A DNA stretch of 64,000 nucleotides from Neopusillimonas aromaticivorans (GTDB taxonomy: Bacteria > Pseudomonadota > Gammaproteobacteria > Burkholderiales > Burkholderiaceae_B). Where the stretch lies: the NCBI RefSeq assembly GCF_030344915.1, contig NZ_CP128233.1:744001-808000 (forward strand), read 5' to 3'. Each line of letters begins with the position of its first letter. The stretch's first letter is position 1. Below, one piece after another: positions 46,845 through 58,277 of this stretch. The notes under the pieces were generated by a model. That model was not told where the DNA came from. It saw nothing but the letters and a program-made list of their open reading frames with translations, and searched no databases. The translations under genes and the position numbers were made by a program.

Positions 46845-48247
46845 TACCGGGGTCAGCGTGCTGGTTTCAGGCATTTTTTAGGTGCTTTTGGGGTTACGGC
46901 ACTCATCAACCTGGTTGCCTGGTGGGTCACGCGACGCGATGTCTTCGGGCTTTTCGCCCTGTTTGTCGTATGCAGCGCACTTCACTGGGCTAACTACGAT
47001 GGTCTGATTGCCCCGATGCTTCAAGCACCCGCACCCGAACTGCTCATCTCGGTAGGGTATGTTCTGCTGGGGGCCCAAAACGTAACGGGCTCATTGTGCC
47101 AGATCAGGCTGCTTCAATTACCGGGAAATTTTCCCGGCATCCTGCGCTATTACCAGTTGCTTGGCGTTTTACCCGGCAGTCTGGTCATGATGTCTGCGTG
47201 GACGGGCCACTTTGAGGCACTGTCAACAATCATGTTTGTCGGCTTGCTGCCGGCCCCTCTGATCAGTTTTCCAGCCTATGTACGTTTGTGGAAAACAGGT
47301 CATTTGTCAGGGCGACTGATCGCCTGCGTACTGCCCCTGCATTTTTTCATCATGTGGCCCGCCATTCTAGGTGGATTGGGCTGGATAGATTTGCGTCCGT
47401 TATCGTTACTCGCAGTACGAAGTGCGGCGTTACCGGTCATTATTGTCTTGCATGTCAGTATTGCGTTGCAAACCCGTGAAGCCGAACGGGCTAATCATGC
47501 GGCACAACTTCGCGCAGCAGAAGCCCAGCTGAACTCAGAACGCGAAAAGAAAGCGCGCCAGGAACGGGAGCGCTTTCTTGCCCTTATTGCGCATGAGGTG
47601 CGTAATCCGGTGGCCGTGATCGAGGCTGCTGCGCACAGCTTGCGTTTGCTCGACCAACGCCGTGCGGATCCAGAACTGCGCAACCGTCGTTACGACAGCA
47701 TTCGACGGGCCATCGACCGACTGAGTTCCTTGATGGAACTCACTGAAGCACAAGAACGCCTGCTGGGTGACACGGCCCATTTCAGGCCGGTTGATGTGTC
47801 TGTCATCAGCCAGTCTTTGCGCACCGCACTTGAGCCCGATATCATGGAGCGCGTAGTGATCAATACACCTGCCAACCTTCCCCGCTTGCACGGCGACCCC
47901 CACCTGATCTATTTCGCAGGATTGAACCTCATCGAAAATTCAGCCAGGTATGCTGTAGCAGGCACCCCCATTTTCTGGATGTTTACACGGCTGAAAATCA
48001 GGCTGGCAACGCGGGGATTGCCTGGCGCATACGAGATCATGGGCCGGGCATTCCCTGCATCAGGAACAAACCATCTTTGAACGCTATCAACGATTACATG
48101 AATCGGGGGGCATACAGGATTAGGTTTAGGGTTACCCCTGGTACGCGAAATCATGGAAAAACATGGGGAAGCTTGCGGCTTGACCGGACCTGGACCTGCG
48201 GGGCCTGCTTTACACTCTGGTTTCCGTTGCCTGCTTGCAATGAATAA
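46837..48247 (+). CDS. Sensor histidine kinase with multi-span membrane domain (frame slips)
   Basis: Membrane kinase, partner of the regulator that follows. About six hydrophobic segments (for example VFGLFALFVVCSALHWANY, LLGVLPGSLVMMSAW, LPLHFFIMWPAILGGLGW) suggest a 7TM-type sensor. A coiled coil follows, then the H-box FLALIAHEVRNPVAVIEAAAHS (phosphorylated His) and an N-box LNLIENSARYA. Frame slips occur near 46877 (T run), 47973 (T run) and 48118; after repair the ATPase end includes RIRDHGPGIP and GLGLPLVREIMEKHGG-like sequence. The start is uncertain: GTG 46837 or 46858. Confidence 0.75.
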
Positions 48248-48265
48248 TTTTTCACCCTGTCAAAC

Positions 48266-49015
48266 ATGAATGGGTATAACGATAATACAAACCAACGTAT
48301 GCACGTCGTCGTGGTTGAAGACCATGACGACTTGCGTGAAGAACTGGTTTTGCACCTTGACTGCGCCGGCTATGCGGCCACTGGGCTACCCAACGGCTCC
48401 ACACTGGATCGTCACTTGCACGATCACACCTGCCATCTCATTGTGCTTGATCTGGGCCTTCCGGGAGAAGACGGCCTGAGCCTCTGCAAAAGGGTTCGTT
48501 CGATGTGGCCACATATCGGGGTTGTTTTGCTGACAGCCCGCGGCCTGCCCCATGATCGCCTGCTGGGACTACAAAACCAGGCAGATGCCTATCTGGTCAA
48601 ACCAACCCCTCCTGAAGAGCTTCTGGCCGTTATTGCCAATCTGTTAGGCCGCCTGCAGCGCATGGGTCAGAGTGCCGTATCAACAGAATGCAACACCTTC
48701 TGGCGCTTTAGCCCTCAGACCCTTCAGCTGACGATACCTGATGGGCCTGTCCTTACCCTCACCCATAACGAAAGCACACTCTTGCAAACCTTGATCCGGT
48801 GTGGGCCAGGGCCAGCCAGCCGTCGTGAACTGGTCGAGGCACTTGGAGGTAGCTACCTTGATTTTGATGAACGTCGTCTCGAAATCGGTATGAGCCGTCT
48901 GCGCCGCAAACTGCTGACGGGCTCAAATGGCACCGAAGTCATACGCGCCGCGCGTGGTGTAGGTTACCAACTCACAATCATTTGCGAGCTTGACCAGCAA
49001 ACGGCCCCACTCTAA
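48266..49015 (+). CDS. OmpR-family response regulator
   Basis: 249 residues. Receiver domain with acidic pocket VVVEDHDD, phospho-acceptor D62 (VLDLGLPGEDG), LLTARG and VKPTPPEELLA; then a winged-helix Trans_reg_C domain ending RGVGYQLT. The start could also be the Met at 48299. It lies between the kinase and the RND efflux genes on the same strand, so it probably controls the efflux operon. Confidence 0.9.
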   Translation: MNGYNDNTNQRMHVVVVEDHDDLREELVLHLDCAGYAATGLPNGSTLDRHLHDHTCHLIVLDLGLPGEDGLSLCKRVRSMWPHIGVVLLTARGLPHDRLLGLQNQADAYLVKPTPPEELLAVIANLLGRLQRMGQSAVSTECNTFWRFSPQTLQLTIPDGPVLTLTHNESTLLQTLIRCGPGPASRRELVEALGGSYLDFDERRLEIGMSRLRRKLLTGSNGTEVIRAARGVGYQLTIICELDQQTAPL

Positions 49016-49103
49016 ATACCGGCCCGCACTGACTGTCAGGATTTGTCAGCCTCGCACCGGGTTGCACCGCTAGAATTCGGCCAGTTGAAACGCAGGGGCC
49101 GAG

Positions 49104-50265
49104 ATGACACCATCCTCTTCAAAAATCCACCGGATGGTGGGCATGTTGTGCAGCACTTTTTTGATTTTCTGGACGTTATCGGGTTGCCAGCAAGACCGCA
49201 CGTCCACCGGACACGCAAAGAGGAAACTCTTTCGGTCAACGTAGTGACGCTCAAAGAGCAACCGGTAACACTGACTCGTGAATTGGCCGGGCGCGCTATT
49301 GCTTCTGTCGTCGCTGAAATACGCCCCCAGGCTGACGGCATCGTGCAGCAGCTTTCATTTGACGAAGGGGTCTGGTGCAGCAAGGCCAGACGCTTTATCA
49401 ATTAGACGATGCCTTGTATCGCGCCGATGTTGCAAGCAATCAGGCCAGCCTGAACCGCTCCCTGGCCACACTTGAAGCGGCCCGTCTGAACGCGCAACGT
49501 TCGACGGCTCTTTTTCAGCACAATGCGGTCAGTCGTCAGGACCATGAAACGGCACAGTCTGCACTGAAAGAGGCGCAGGCCGATGTACAACTGGCGCGTG
49601 CCGCCCTGGAACGTAGCCGTATCATGCTGGGCTACACACGCATTGTTGCGCCTGTCACCGGAAAGATAGGCAAATCTTCCGTGACACAAGGGGCGCTGGT
49701 CAATGCCAATCAATCGGCTGCCCTTGCCCGCATACAGCAGCTGGACCCCATTCATATCGATCTGAACCAATCAAGCAGTGAGCTGCTTCAACTGCGCAAA
49801 GCATTGCTGCAAGGCAGTCTCAGTGATACACGTGCCATCCCCGTGACAGTCATGCTTGAGGACGGTACGACCTATCCCCATACCGGCCAACTGATTTTTT
49901 CAGAATCCAGCGTAGATCCTGAAACAGGCCGTTACGCGCTACGCATAGCCGTACCCAATCCCGATCACATGCTTTTGCCGGGCAGCTACATCCGGGCCGT
50001 AATCAGCTATGGTGAGCGCCAGCAGGCGATTCTGGCCCCTCAGCAGAGCATTCTTCGCGATGCCAAAGGCACGGCGTCGGCACAGGTCGTGAAACCCGAC
50101 GGAACCATCGAACAGCGTACGGTCCTGACCAACAGAACCATCGGCGATCAATGGCTCATTGACGAAGGCCTCAAGGCGGGCGACCGGGTCGTCGTGGAAG
50201 GTTTACAAAAGCTCAGGCCGGGTGTTGTGGTGCACGCTGCTGAAGCCACAACCGCCAACGACTGA
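49104..50265 (+). CDS. RND efflux periplasmic adaptor lipoprotein (frame slips)
   Basis: Membrane fusion protein linking the inner-membrane pump to the outer-membrane channel. From ATG 49104: signal peptide with lipobox LSGC, then VNVVTLKEQPVTLTRELAGR, the lipoyl half-motif ADGIVQQLSFDEGG and VQQGQTLYQLDD, a helical hairpin (AARLNAQRSTALFQHNAVSRQDHETAQSAL in two halves), YTRIVAPVTGKIGKSSVTQGALV and the beta-barrel end. Slips near 49180-49225 and at 49370 (G4 for G5). First gene of an adaptor-pump-channel set. Confidence 0.88.
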
Positions 50266-50280
50266 ACGGAAGTACGGATC

Positions 50281-53200
50281 ATGGCCCAATTTTTCATCAC
50301 GCGACCCGTTTTTCCTGGGTGATCGCCATTGCCATCATGTTGATGGGAATTTTGTCGATCACGACATTGCCGGTATCCCAGTACCCTGCCATTGCGCCGC
50401 CCTCCATTTCCATCAGTGCGACGTATTCCGGAGCCTCGGCCAAAACAGTGGAAGACTCGGTGACGCAAATCATCGAACAGAATATGACCAGCCTCGATGG
50501 TCTGATGTATTTTTCGTCGACCAGCGATTCGAACGGCGATGCCAGCCTCACCCTGACATTTGAGAACGGTACGGATATCGATACGGCGCAGGTTCAGGTA
50601 CAGAACAAGCTGTCTCTGGCCACGGCCCAATTGCCCACTGAAGTAACCAAAGTGGGGATCACGGTCAGCAAGGCCAGCAGCAGTTTTCTGATGGTGCTCG
50701 GATTTGTCTCTGATAACGACAGCATGGATCAGTACGATATTGCAGATTACGTTGTTTCCGATCTGTACGATACGCTTTCACGGCTTAAAGGCGTCGGTAG
50801 TGTTCAAGTGTTCGGGGCACAGTATGCGTTGCGTATCTGGCTTGACCCCGGCAAACTTGAAACCTACCGACTGACCGTTTCAGATGTCATCAGCGCCATA
50901 CAGGCACAAAACGCCCAGGTTGCCGTGGGTGAGCTGGGGGCACCCGCCTGCAGCCGGGCAACAACTGAATGCCACGATCAATGCACAGGGCCGGATGCAG
51001 ACTGCCGACCAGTTCAGGCAGATCGTAATCCGTTCCACCACAGAAGGCTCTGCCCTGAGACTGGCCGACATTGCACGCGTGGAACTGGGCTCACAGAGTT
51101 ACAGCACACTCAGCAGGTACAACGGCAAACCCGCCACCGGGGTTGCCATTTCCTGGCAACCGGTGCGAACGCACTGGAAACGGCCGAACGAATCAAACAA
51201 ACCATCCTCGAACTCGAGAAAAACTTCCCTCAAGGCTTGAGAGCGGTCGTGCCTTACGATACGACACCTTTTGTCGAAGTCTCGATCAAAGGTGTCGTGC
51301 AAACACTGTTTGAGGCCATAGTGCTCGTGTTTCTGGTGATGTACCTGTTCTTGCAAAACCTGCGGGCCACACTCATTCCCACCCTGGCCGTGCCTGTGGT
51401 GCTGCTGGGAACATTCGGTGTGTTGGCCGCGCTGGGGTACTCGATCAATATGCTGACCATGTTTGCCATGGTGCTGGCGATCGGCCTGTTGGTGGATGAT
51501 GCGATTGTCGTCGTCGAAAACGTCGAACGATTGATGAGCGAGGAAAAGCTGTCGCCGCTAGAAGCCACACAAAAATCCATGGGGCAAATCACCGGGGCAC
51601 TGATCGGTATTGGCCTGGTGTTGTCTTCAGTCTTCGTACCCATGGCCTTCATGGCAGGCTCCACTGGTATCATTTACAGGCAGTTTTCCATCACGATTGT
51701 GGCGGCCATGGCCCTGTCTGTGATTGTGGCCCTAGTCTTCACACCCGCATTGTGTGTCACCCTGCTGAAACAGCATACCCCGCAACACGATACACGCCCC
51801 GCCGGCAGGGCAAGCCGTTTTTTGCGCTATTCAACACGTACTTTGACGCAAGCACCACACGCTATCAGGCCAGCGTCCGGAAAATTCTTGGGCGATCAGG
51901 ACGTTTCATGCTGATTTACCTGGCGCTCACAGGGTATATGGTATTTGCCTTTTTAAGGCTGCCGGGGGCTTTCCTGCCGGAAGAGGATCAGGGCTTGTTG
52001 ATGGCCATGTTGCAGACACCCGTCGGTGCCACCCAGGAACGAACATTAAAAAGCGTAGCCCAGATGGAGCAATATCTGTTGAACGAAGAAACCGCCTCGG
52101 TTGATTCGGTACTGAGCGTTCAGGGCTTCAGCTTTGCCGGCTCCGGTCAGAACACGGGCGTCGCTTTCGTCAAGCTTAAAGACTGGGATCTCAGGCGAGA
52201 CGCGGAGACATCGGCTTCAGCTGTCGGGCAGCGCACATCAGCAGCCCTCATGGCACTCGATGATGCTGCAGGCTACGCGTTCTCACCTCCTGCCATTCCG
52301 GAACTGGGTACTGCCAGTGGCTTTGTGTTTTACCTGCAGGATACCGGCAGCATTGGCCATAATGCCCTGTCGAATGCACGAGACCAATTCCTTACTGCAG
52401 CCTCAAAAGCACCCTGTTGCGCAATGTCCGGGCCAATGGCCTGTCGGACAGACCGCAATTACGTCTTGATATTGATGTCGCCAAGGCCGCTGCACTGGGT
52501 GTATCTCACAGCACCATCACTGACACGTTATCGACAGCCTGGGCCGGAAACTACATCGATGATTTTATTGATCGCGGGCGAGTCAAACGGGTTTATGTGC
52601 AGGCGGATGCGACCTTCCGGATGGTCCCCGAGGACTTTTTGCACTGGAGCGTACGCAATGCGCAGGGAGAGATGGTGCCCTTGTCGACATTTACACGGGT
52701 GCAATGGGAGTACGGTTCGCCCCAGCTGGAACGTTACAACGGAGTACCCGCCATGGAAATCAATGGCGAGCCCGCCCAGGGGTCAGTTCCGGCGATGCCA
52801 TGCTCGAAGTCGAGCGTCTGGTCACGCAATTACCTGACGGTGTGGGCATGAGCTGGACAGGGATGTCCTACCAGGAACGCCAGGCCGGCTCACAGACACC
52901 AAAACTGTATGCGCTTTCGCTACTGTTCGTATTCCTGTGCCTGGCGGCCATGTACGAAAGCTGGATCATTCCAACGGCCGTACTGATGGTTGCTCCCCTG
53001 GGCATCCTGGGTACGGTAGTGGCCGCACTGTGGCTGGGCCTAGAGCGCGACGTCTACTTTCAGGTTGCCATGCTCACAACCGTTGGACTCACCAGCAAAA
53101 ATGCCATTCTGATCGTTGAGTTTGCAAAACTTAACCTTGAACAGGGCATGGCGTTGATCGAGGGAACACTGCAAGCGATACGCGACCGTTTACGTCCCAT

Positions 53201-53452
53201 TCTGATGACCTCCATGGCGTTTGGTTTGGGTGTTTTGCCTCTGGCTCTGGCCAGCGGGGCCGGTTCCGGCGCACAGCGCGCGATTGGAACGGGTGTGCTG
53301 GGAGGCATGTTGGTCGGAACGCTGTTAGGGATTTTTTCATTCCACTGTTTTTTGTAGTGGTGCAACGCGTCTTTGGGAAGCGTCAGAAACAACAGAGTCA
53401 TGGCGACCCGCATGTAACAGCACAGGAAAGCGGAGACGCCAGTCATGTCTGA
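50281..53452 (+). CDS. RND multidrug efflux pump, AcrB/MexB family (several frame slips)
   Basis: Inner-membrane proton-driven drug exporter of about 1050 residues. Recognisable parts in order: FITRPVFSWVIAIAIMLMG, the porter domain ISISATYSGASAKTVEDSVTQ, the LLVDDAIVVVENVERLM TM4 segment with the two proton-relay Asp residues, AFMAGSTGIIYRQFSITI, then GAFLPEEDQGLLMAMLQTP, GLTSKNAILIVEFAK (TM10 Lys) and LRPILMTSMAFGLGVLPLALASGAGSGAQRA as two phrases. Slips occur near 50312, 50935, 51155, 51800, 52395, 52782 and 53335; several checked are short homopolymers. Likely intact in the cell. Drug range unknown. Confidence 0.88.
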
Positions 53453-54933
53453 ATACCGGAAACGTATCTTCCGATTGGGTCCTGCTCGCTTGAGTCTGTG
53501 TTTTTTGCTGTGCGGTTGTGTGAATCTTCAACCGGAGGTGCCAATTGCCGACCCTCAGATTCCAGCCACCTGGCCTGTCGCTGTCTCGTCAGAAACACCG
53601 TCCGCCACCGCTGAACGCTCCCCTTCATCGCGCAGTACGCCATCTGAACCCGTCCAGCCGGCCGTACGGGCAGGTTGGCGCGATTTTTTCCTTGATCCAC
53701 GCCTGTTAACCGTGATGACCCAGGCATTAACCAGTAATCGCGATGCCCGTGTCGCACTTCTGAACGTTGAACGCGCACGAGCCCTTTACAGTGCTGCACG
53801 TGCAGACACCTGGCCTGCACCTACCCTGAACGCGGCCCTCACACGAAGCGAACCTGCATCTTCAACGGGCGTCTATACAGCCAGTGCAGGGCTGACTGCG
53901 TTCGAGCTGGATCTGTTTGGCCGTCTTCACTCGCTGAGCCAGTCTGCCCTGCACAGCTATCTGGCACAAGAGGCCGCACAGCGCAGCACTGAACTGTCCT
54001 TGATTGCAGAAGTGGCGACGGCCTGGTTGACCCTGGCTCTTGATCAGGAATTACAGCATATTTCCCGCAACACACTGGAAAATCGGCAAAAAGCATTAAC
54101 CCTGAATGAACATCGCTATCGACTGGGGGCCGTTTCCGAGCTGGATCTCGCGGAAGCACGCACAGCGATCGAAACAGCGCGCAGTGACCTGGCCCGTTAT
54201 ACCGGTCAGGTTATGGAAGACCTGAATGCACTGACCCTGCTCGTAGGCTCACCAATTGATACGTCTCTTTTGCCCCATCGATTCGATGCTCCTGATCCGA
54301 TTTTTCAGGCCTTATCTGCAGGGCTGCCCTCCGAGGTTCTGTTACATCGCCCTGATGTCCTGCAGGCCGAACAAAAAATGCGTGCTGCCAACGCGGAAAT
54401 CGGTGCTGCCAGGGCTGCCTTTTTCCATCCATCAGTCTGACAACCAGCATCGGATACGCCAGCGCTGCGCTTTCAGCGCTTTTCTCGGGGGCAGTCGGGC
54501 GTGGACCTTCATTCCCCAGATCTCATTACCTGTTTTTCAGCGTGAAAAACTATGGGCCAATCTGGCTGTCAGCCAGGCTGACCGGGACATTGCCTTGGCC
54601 GAATACGAGAAAACGATTCAAACCGGTTTCAAAGAGGTCGCTAACGCGCTGGCCTGGAAGGCTTCACTGGACCAGCAGCGTACGGCCCAGGAAGCCCTTG
54701 TAACTGCTGCCACGCAAGCTGAGCGTTTATCCCGCCTGCGTTATGAGCAGGGGCGTGACAACTACATTGTGCTGCTTGATGCCGAGCGTACTTTGTATTC
54801 TGCACAGCAATCATTGGCACAGACCCGATGGTCACAGTACACCAACCAGATCACGCTCTATAAGGTCCTGGGAGGTAACTGGCCAGCACCACCGAGGCCT
54901 GACCCTGACGAAATACGACAAGGCCGTTTTTAA
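53445..54933 (+). CDS. Outer-membrane efflux lipoprotein, OprM/NodT family
   Basis: Trimeric outer-membrane channel. Signal peptide with lipobox LLCGC at about residues 21-25, then GWRDFFLDPRLLTVMTQALTSNRD, two repeated helical/beta halves, LPSEVLLHRPDVLQAEQKM (family signature) and LRYEQGRDNYIVLLDAERTLY. One slip near 54428 (T5 for T6, in AAFFPSISL) and one near 54490. Its start overlaps the pump stop by eight bases, completing the tripartite operon. Confidence 0.9.
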
Positions 54934-55005
54934 TTTTTAATCAATTCAGTTGCTTCATCGGAACGGTCTGTTTCCGAGCAACCCACCCCTTGACGGAGGC
55001 TACCT

Positions 55006-56692
55006 GTGACGTTTAGCCGAAGAGCTTTCCATACCGCTGTGGCTGGTCTTTTACTCATGTTGTTATGTGCACTGATTCAGTCGATGGCCTGGGGGACAGG
55101 GGCTGCAAACCACGTACAGATTGAACCCCCGTTGGTTGTTCTGGATCAAGGTAAGGTACGGGGCACGCTACGTCACGGTGTGCTGGAGTTTCGCGGCATT
55201 CCTTATGGTGATGATGTGTCAGGCGATCGGCGCTGGACGCGCGCGCAACCGGCACCGGGCTGGACAGGCATTCTTGACGCGAGCACTTTTCAACCCGCCT
55301 GCGCCCAGGCCGCACGCTACGGCATCACGGAATCCAGCGCGAATGAAAACTGCCTTCACCTGAACATTTCTCGCCCCTGGATCCCGGAAGAAACCCCGAC
55401 GAAGGCAGTGAAACGGCCGGTCCTGGTCTGGATTCATGGTGGCTCGTTTGTTGGCGGGTCGGCTGCGCTATACCGTCTGGATCGTCTTGCGCGTGAAATG
55501 GATGCCGTTGTCGTGTCCATCAATTACAGACTTGGAGTTCTGGGTTTCATGCCGCATCCCGGGTTTGACGTGCAATACAACGGAGGGTATGCACTTGAAG
55601 ACCAGCGCCTGGCCATGCACTGGGTCAAAAAATATTGCCGCGTTTGGCGGTGATCCTGACAACATTACATTAGCGGGAGAATCTGCGGGTGCTGCGTCAG
55701 TATGCATGCACTTGCTGGTGCCCGAACAAACGCAAGACCTGTTCCATAAAGCCATCGTCCAAAGCGCGGCTTGTTCCTTTGCACTACGTTCGGCCAATGA
55801 ACGGAATGCATTTGGGCGCACTGTGGGCGAAACCGTCGGGTGCACAGATCCGGATCATGCCGTTGCCTGTATGCGCCAGATTCCTGCAGAACAACTGATC
55901 CAGGCGGGTGATAAGGTGGCAGGCTCCGACTTGATGGCCTTTGCGCCAGTGTTCGGTACAACAACGTTGCCTCGCCAAGGGTTGGACAGTTTGCAGAATG
56001 GTCAGTTTGTGCGCGTCCCCGTTTTATATGGTGGGACACGCGATGAGATGCGCCTGTGGGTTGGGTATGCGGTGCAAGCCGGCCAGACCGTAACAGCAGA
56101 AAATTACACGGAGTCCTTACAGGCCGCGTATGGCAATAACACCGCCCTTATCCAGCGACAGTATCCGGCTCATATGCAGGGCTCACCTGCTGCCACACTG
56201 GGTTCCGTAATGTCCGACTTCCGGCCGGATAATGGTATCAACCACTGCCAGTTTGTTGATACGGCTTACCTGCTTTCGCGCCATGTACCTGTGTATTTCA
56301 TGGATTTTGCGGATCGAAATGCACCCGTGCTGGGTGTTTCCATGCCAGCATCGCCAGACCCCGGTTTCGAGCTGGGCGCAGTCCACTCATCCGAACTCAA
56401 TTACTTCTTTCCCCACTTTTCAAATAATTCACGGCTTGATGCTCCGGACCTTCAACCCTCGTCTCAGGCAATGTCAGAGCAGATGATTGCGGCCTGGGCT
56501 CAATTCATGCGCACCGGAACTCCCCAGACAAATGCATTACCCGAATGGGAATTGTTTTCAGTACAGGGAAAGGCCATGCGGTTTATACCTGACCTGCCTG
56601 GCCTGTTTTCTCCGGCCAAAGAGTATCAGTGTGATTTTTGGAAAAGGCTATATCCGGCTGCATTTTCCAATATGCAAGAGACGCAACCGTGA
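55006..56692 (+). CDS. Secreted type B carboxylesterase
   Basis: About 560 residues with GTG start. N-terminal signal sequence (AVAGLLLMLLCALIQSMAWG), then the alpha/beta hydrolase of the cholinesterase type: GTLRHGVLEFRGIPYG, oxyanion loop WIHGGSFVGGSA, NYRLGVLGF, nucleophile in GESAGAAS, FADRNAP and VHSSELNYFF (His region). One slip near 55630, where the A run is two short (VKKNIAAFGGDP). Cleaves ester bonds; natural substrate unknown. It follows the efflux operon and precedes the monooxygenase gene. Confidence 0.87.
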
Positions 56693-56804
56693 GTATCAAA
56701 AAGGCTCGATTCAACCTTCAGGCACCCAAGTCCAAAAGCGTGGTTATTTCTGCGCTAACTGCATAATCCTCGCTGAAAACGCATAGGCAGTTATCTGTCT
56801 CCCT

Positions 56805-56845
56805 TTCAAACTAAGTCTTGAATCACGACAACGACTTAGTTTGAA
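56805..56845. promoter_or_regulatory. Perfect 13-bp inverted repeat upstream of the monooxygenase gene
   Basis: TTCAAACTAAGTC (56805-56817) and GACTTAGTTTGAA (56833-56845) with a 15-base loop, 24 bases before the ATG at 56870. There is no T tail, so a regulatory site or an mRNA leader hairpin is more likely than a terminator. Confidence 0.7.
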
Positions 56846-56869
56846 CACACCACACAGGAGACAATAAAA

Positions 56870-58102
56870 ATGCGCAAAATCACGATCATCGGTGCGGGGC
56901 ATGCAGGGCTGCAACTGGGCATCGGCCTTCTGGGGCAAGGTCATGAAGTGACCATTGTTTCGAACCGCAGCAAAGAAGACATCGCACAAGGCAAGATTTT
57001 GTCCAGCCAGTCCATGTACAACATGGCGGTTGCCCTGGAGCGCGAGCAGGGCCTGCTGTTCTGGGACGAGGCCTGCCCGCCCATTGAAGGGATGCATGTC
57101 CGTGCCGGCAACGCCGAAGCCGGCGTTATGGTGGACTTTCGTACCCGCATGCCGGCGGGCCAGTCGGTGGATCAACGGCTTAAAATTCCCCGCTGGATGG
57201 ATGAATTCGAGCGCAAGGGCGGTACGATCCGGATCAGCGACGTAGGTATTGCCGAAGCCGAAGCTCTGGCTGCGCAATGCGACCTGTTACTGGTGGCCAC
57301 CGGCAAGGGCGAATTAGGAAAATTCTTTGAGCGTGATGACGAGCGCTGCCAGTATTCGTCGCCCCAGCGCCTTACCGCACTAACCTACGTCCACGGCATG
57401 AAACCCCGGGAAGATTTCGGTGCGTTCAACATCAACGTCAACCCAGGTATTGGTGAGTTCGTGCATTTTCCAGGCCTGACGCTCAGCGGCCCCTGCGACA
57501 TCATCAATCTTGAGTGCATCCTGGGTGGCCCGATGGATCGTTGGACCGACGTTAAAACGCCCGAGCAACATCTGGCACTGACGCTGGAGCTGATACACGA
57601 GTTCTTCCCCTGGGAAGCCCACCGTTTCACCAACGTCAAGCTGACCGACAACAACGGCATCTTGGTCGGTGCGGTGACGCCTACCGTACGCAAGCCTGTC
57701 GGCACACTGCCATCCGGCCGGTCGGTGCTGGGTATCGGCGACATTCATATTCTGAACGACCCAATGACAGGCCAGGGGTCCAACAATGCCAGCAAAGGTG
57801 CAACCCGGTTAATGAAAGCCATTACAGCGCATGGCAACCGGCCATTTGATCGCGACTGGATGCAGGAAATCGCTCAAGACAACTGGAATAATGCGCAATG
57901 GTCGGCACGCTTGACCAACACGATGCTGAACCCGCCCGCGTACGTGCTCAACATTTTAGGGGCCTGCCAAGGCAGCCCCAAACTGGCCCAGGCGCTGGCC
58001 GCAGGTTTCAACGACCCGCGCACCATGGCTGACTGGTATTTTGACGAACAAGGTGCTGAACACATGATCGCGTCATGCGCAGAGGCACCGGCAGCAGCCT
58101 GA
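56870..58102 (+). CDS. StyA-like (styrene/indole) flavin monooxygenase
   Basis: 410 residues. FAD-binding GAGHAGLQLGIGL (8-20), LLLVATGKGELGKFF and VLGIGDIHILNDPMTGQGSNNASKG, the second FAD-binding segment, match styrene monooxygenase oxygenase components (group E flavoproteins), which epoxidise styrene or oxidise indole using FADH2 delivered by a separate reductase. No StyB-like flavin reductase lies beside it, so reducing flavin must come from elsewhere. RBS AGGAG lies ten bases upstream. Followed by an AraC-type regulator; flanked on both sides by long inverted repeats. Confidence 0.87.
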   Translation: MRKITIIGAGHAGLQLGIGLLGQGHEVTIVSNRSKEDIAQGKILSSQSMYNMAVALEREQGLLFWDEACPPIEGMHVRAGNAEAGVMVDFRTRMPAGQSVDQRLKIPRWMDEFERKGGTIRISDVGIAEAEALAAQCDLLLVATGKGELGKFFERDDERCQYSSPQRLTALTYVHGMKPREDFGAFNINVNPGIGEFVHFPGLTLSGPCDIINLECILGGPMDRWTDVKTPEQHLALTLELIHEFFPWEAHRFTNVKLTDNNGILVGAVTPTVRKPVGTLPSGRSVLGIGDIHILNDPMTGQGSNNASKGATRLMKAITAHGNRPFDRDWMQEIAQDNWNNAQWSARLTNTMLNPPAYVLNILGACQGSPKLAQALAAGFNDPRTMADWYFDEQGAEHMIASCAEAPAAA

Positions 58103-58121
58103 CACAAACCCTTGTTACGTC

Positions 58122-58180
58122 AGGGAATGTACCGAATGTTTTTTTGCCCACATTAAGGCAACATCAAAGGTACATTCCCT
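58122..58180. promoter_or_regulatory. Perfect 12-bp inverted repeat between monooxygenase and regulator genes
   Basis: AGGGAATGTACC (58122-58133) and GGTACATTCCCT (58169-58180) with a 35-base spacer holding a run of seven or more T. It may be an operator for the regulator or a transcription attenuator. Confidence 0.6.
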
Positions 58181-58277
58181 TGCTGGCCCAGACACACTGT
58201 TCAGTCGGCAAAAACCATCCATTGCAACCGCGCTGACAGCGTATCGCACAGAAGGGAAAACATCCGGAGTTTTCGTT

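Noticed and set aside
50281..53452. RND pump as a true multi-break pseudogene
   Set aside because: Breaks checked fall in homopolymers and the neighbouring genes show the same error type; sequence error is simpler.
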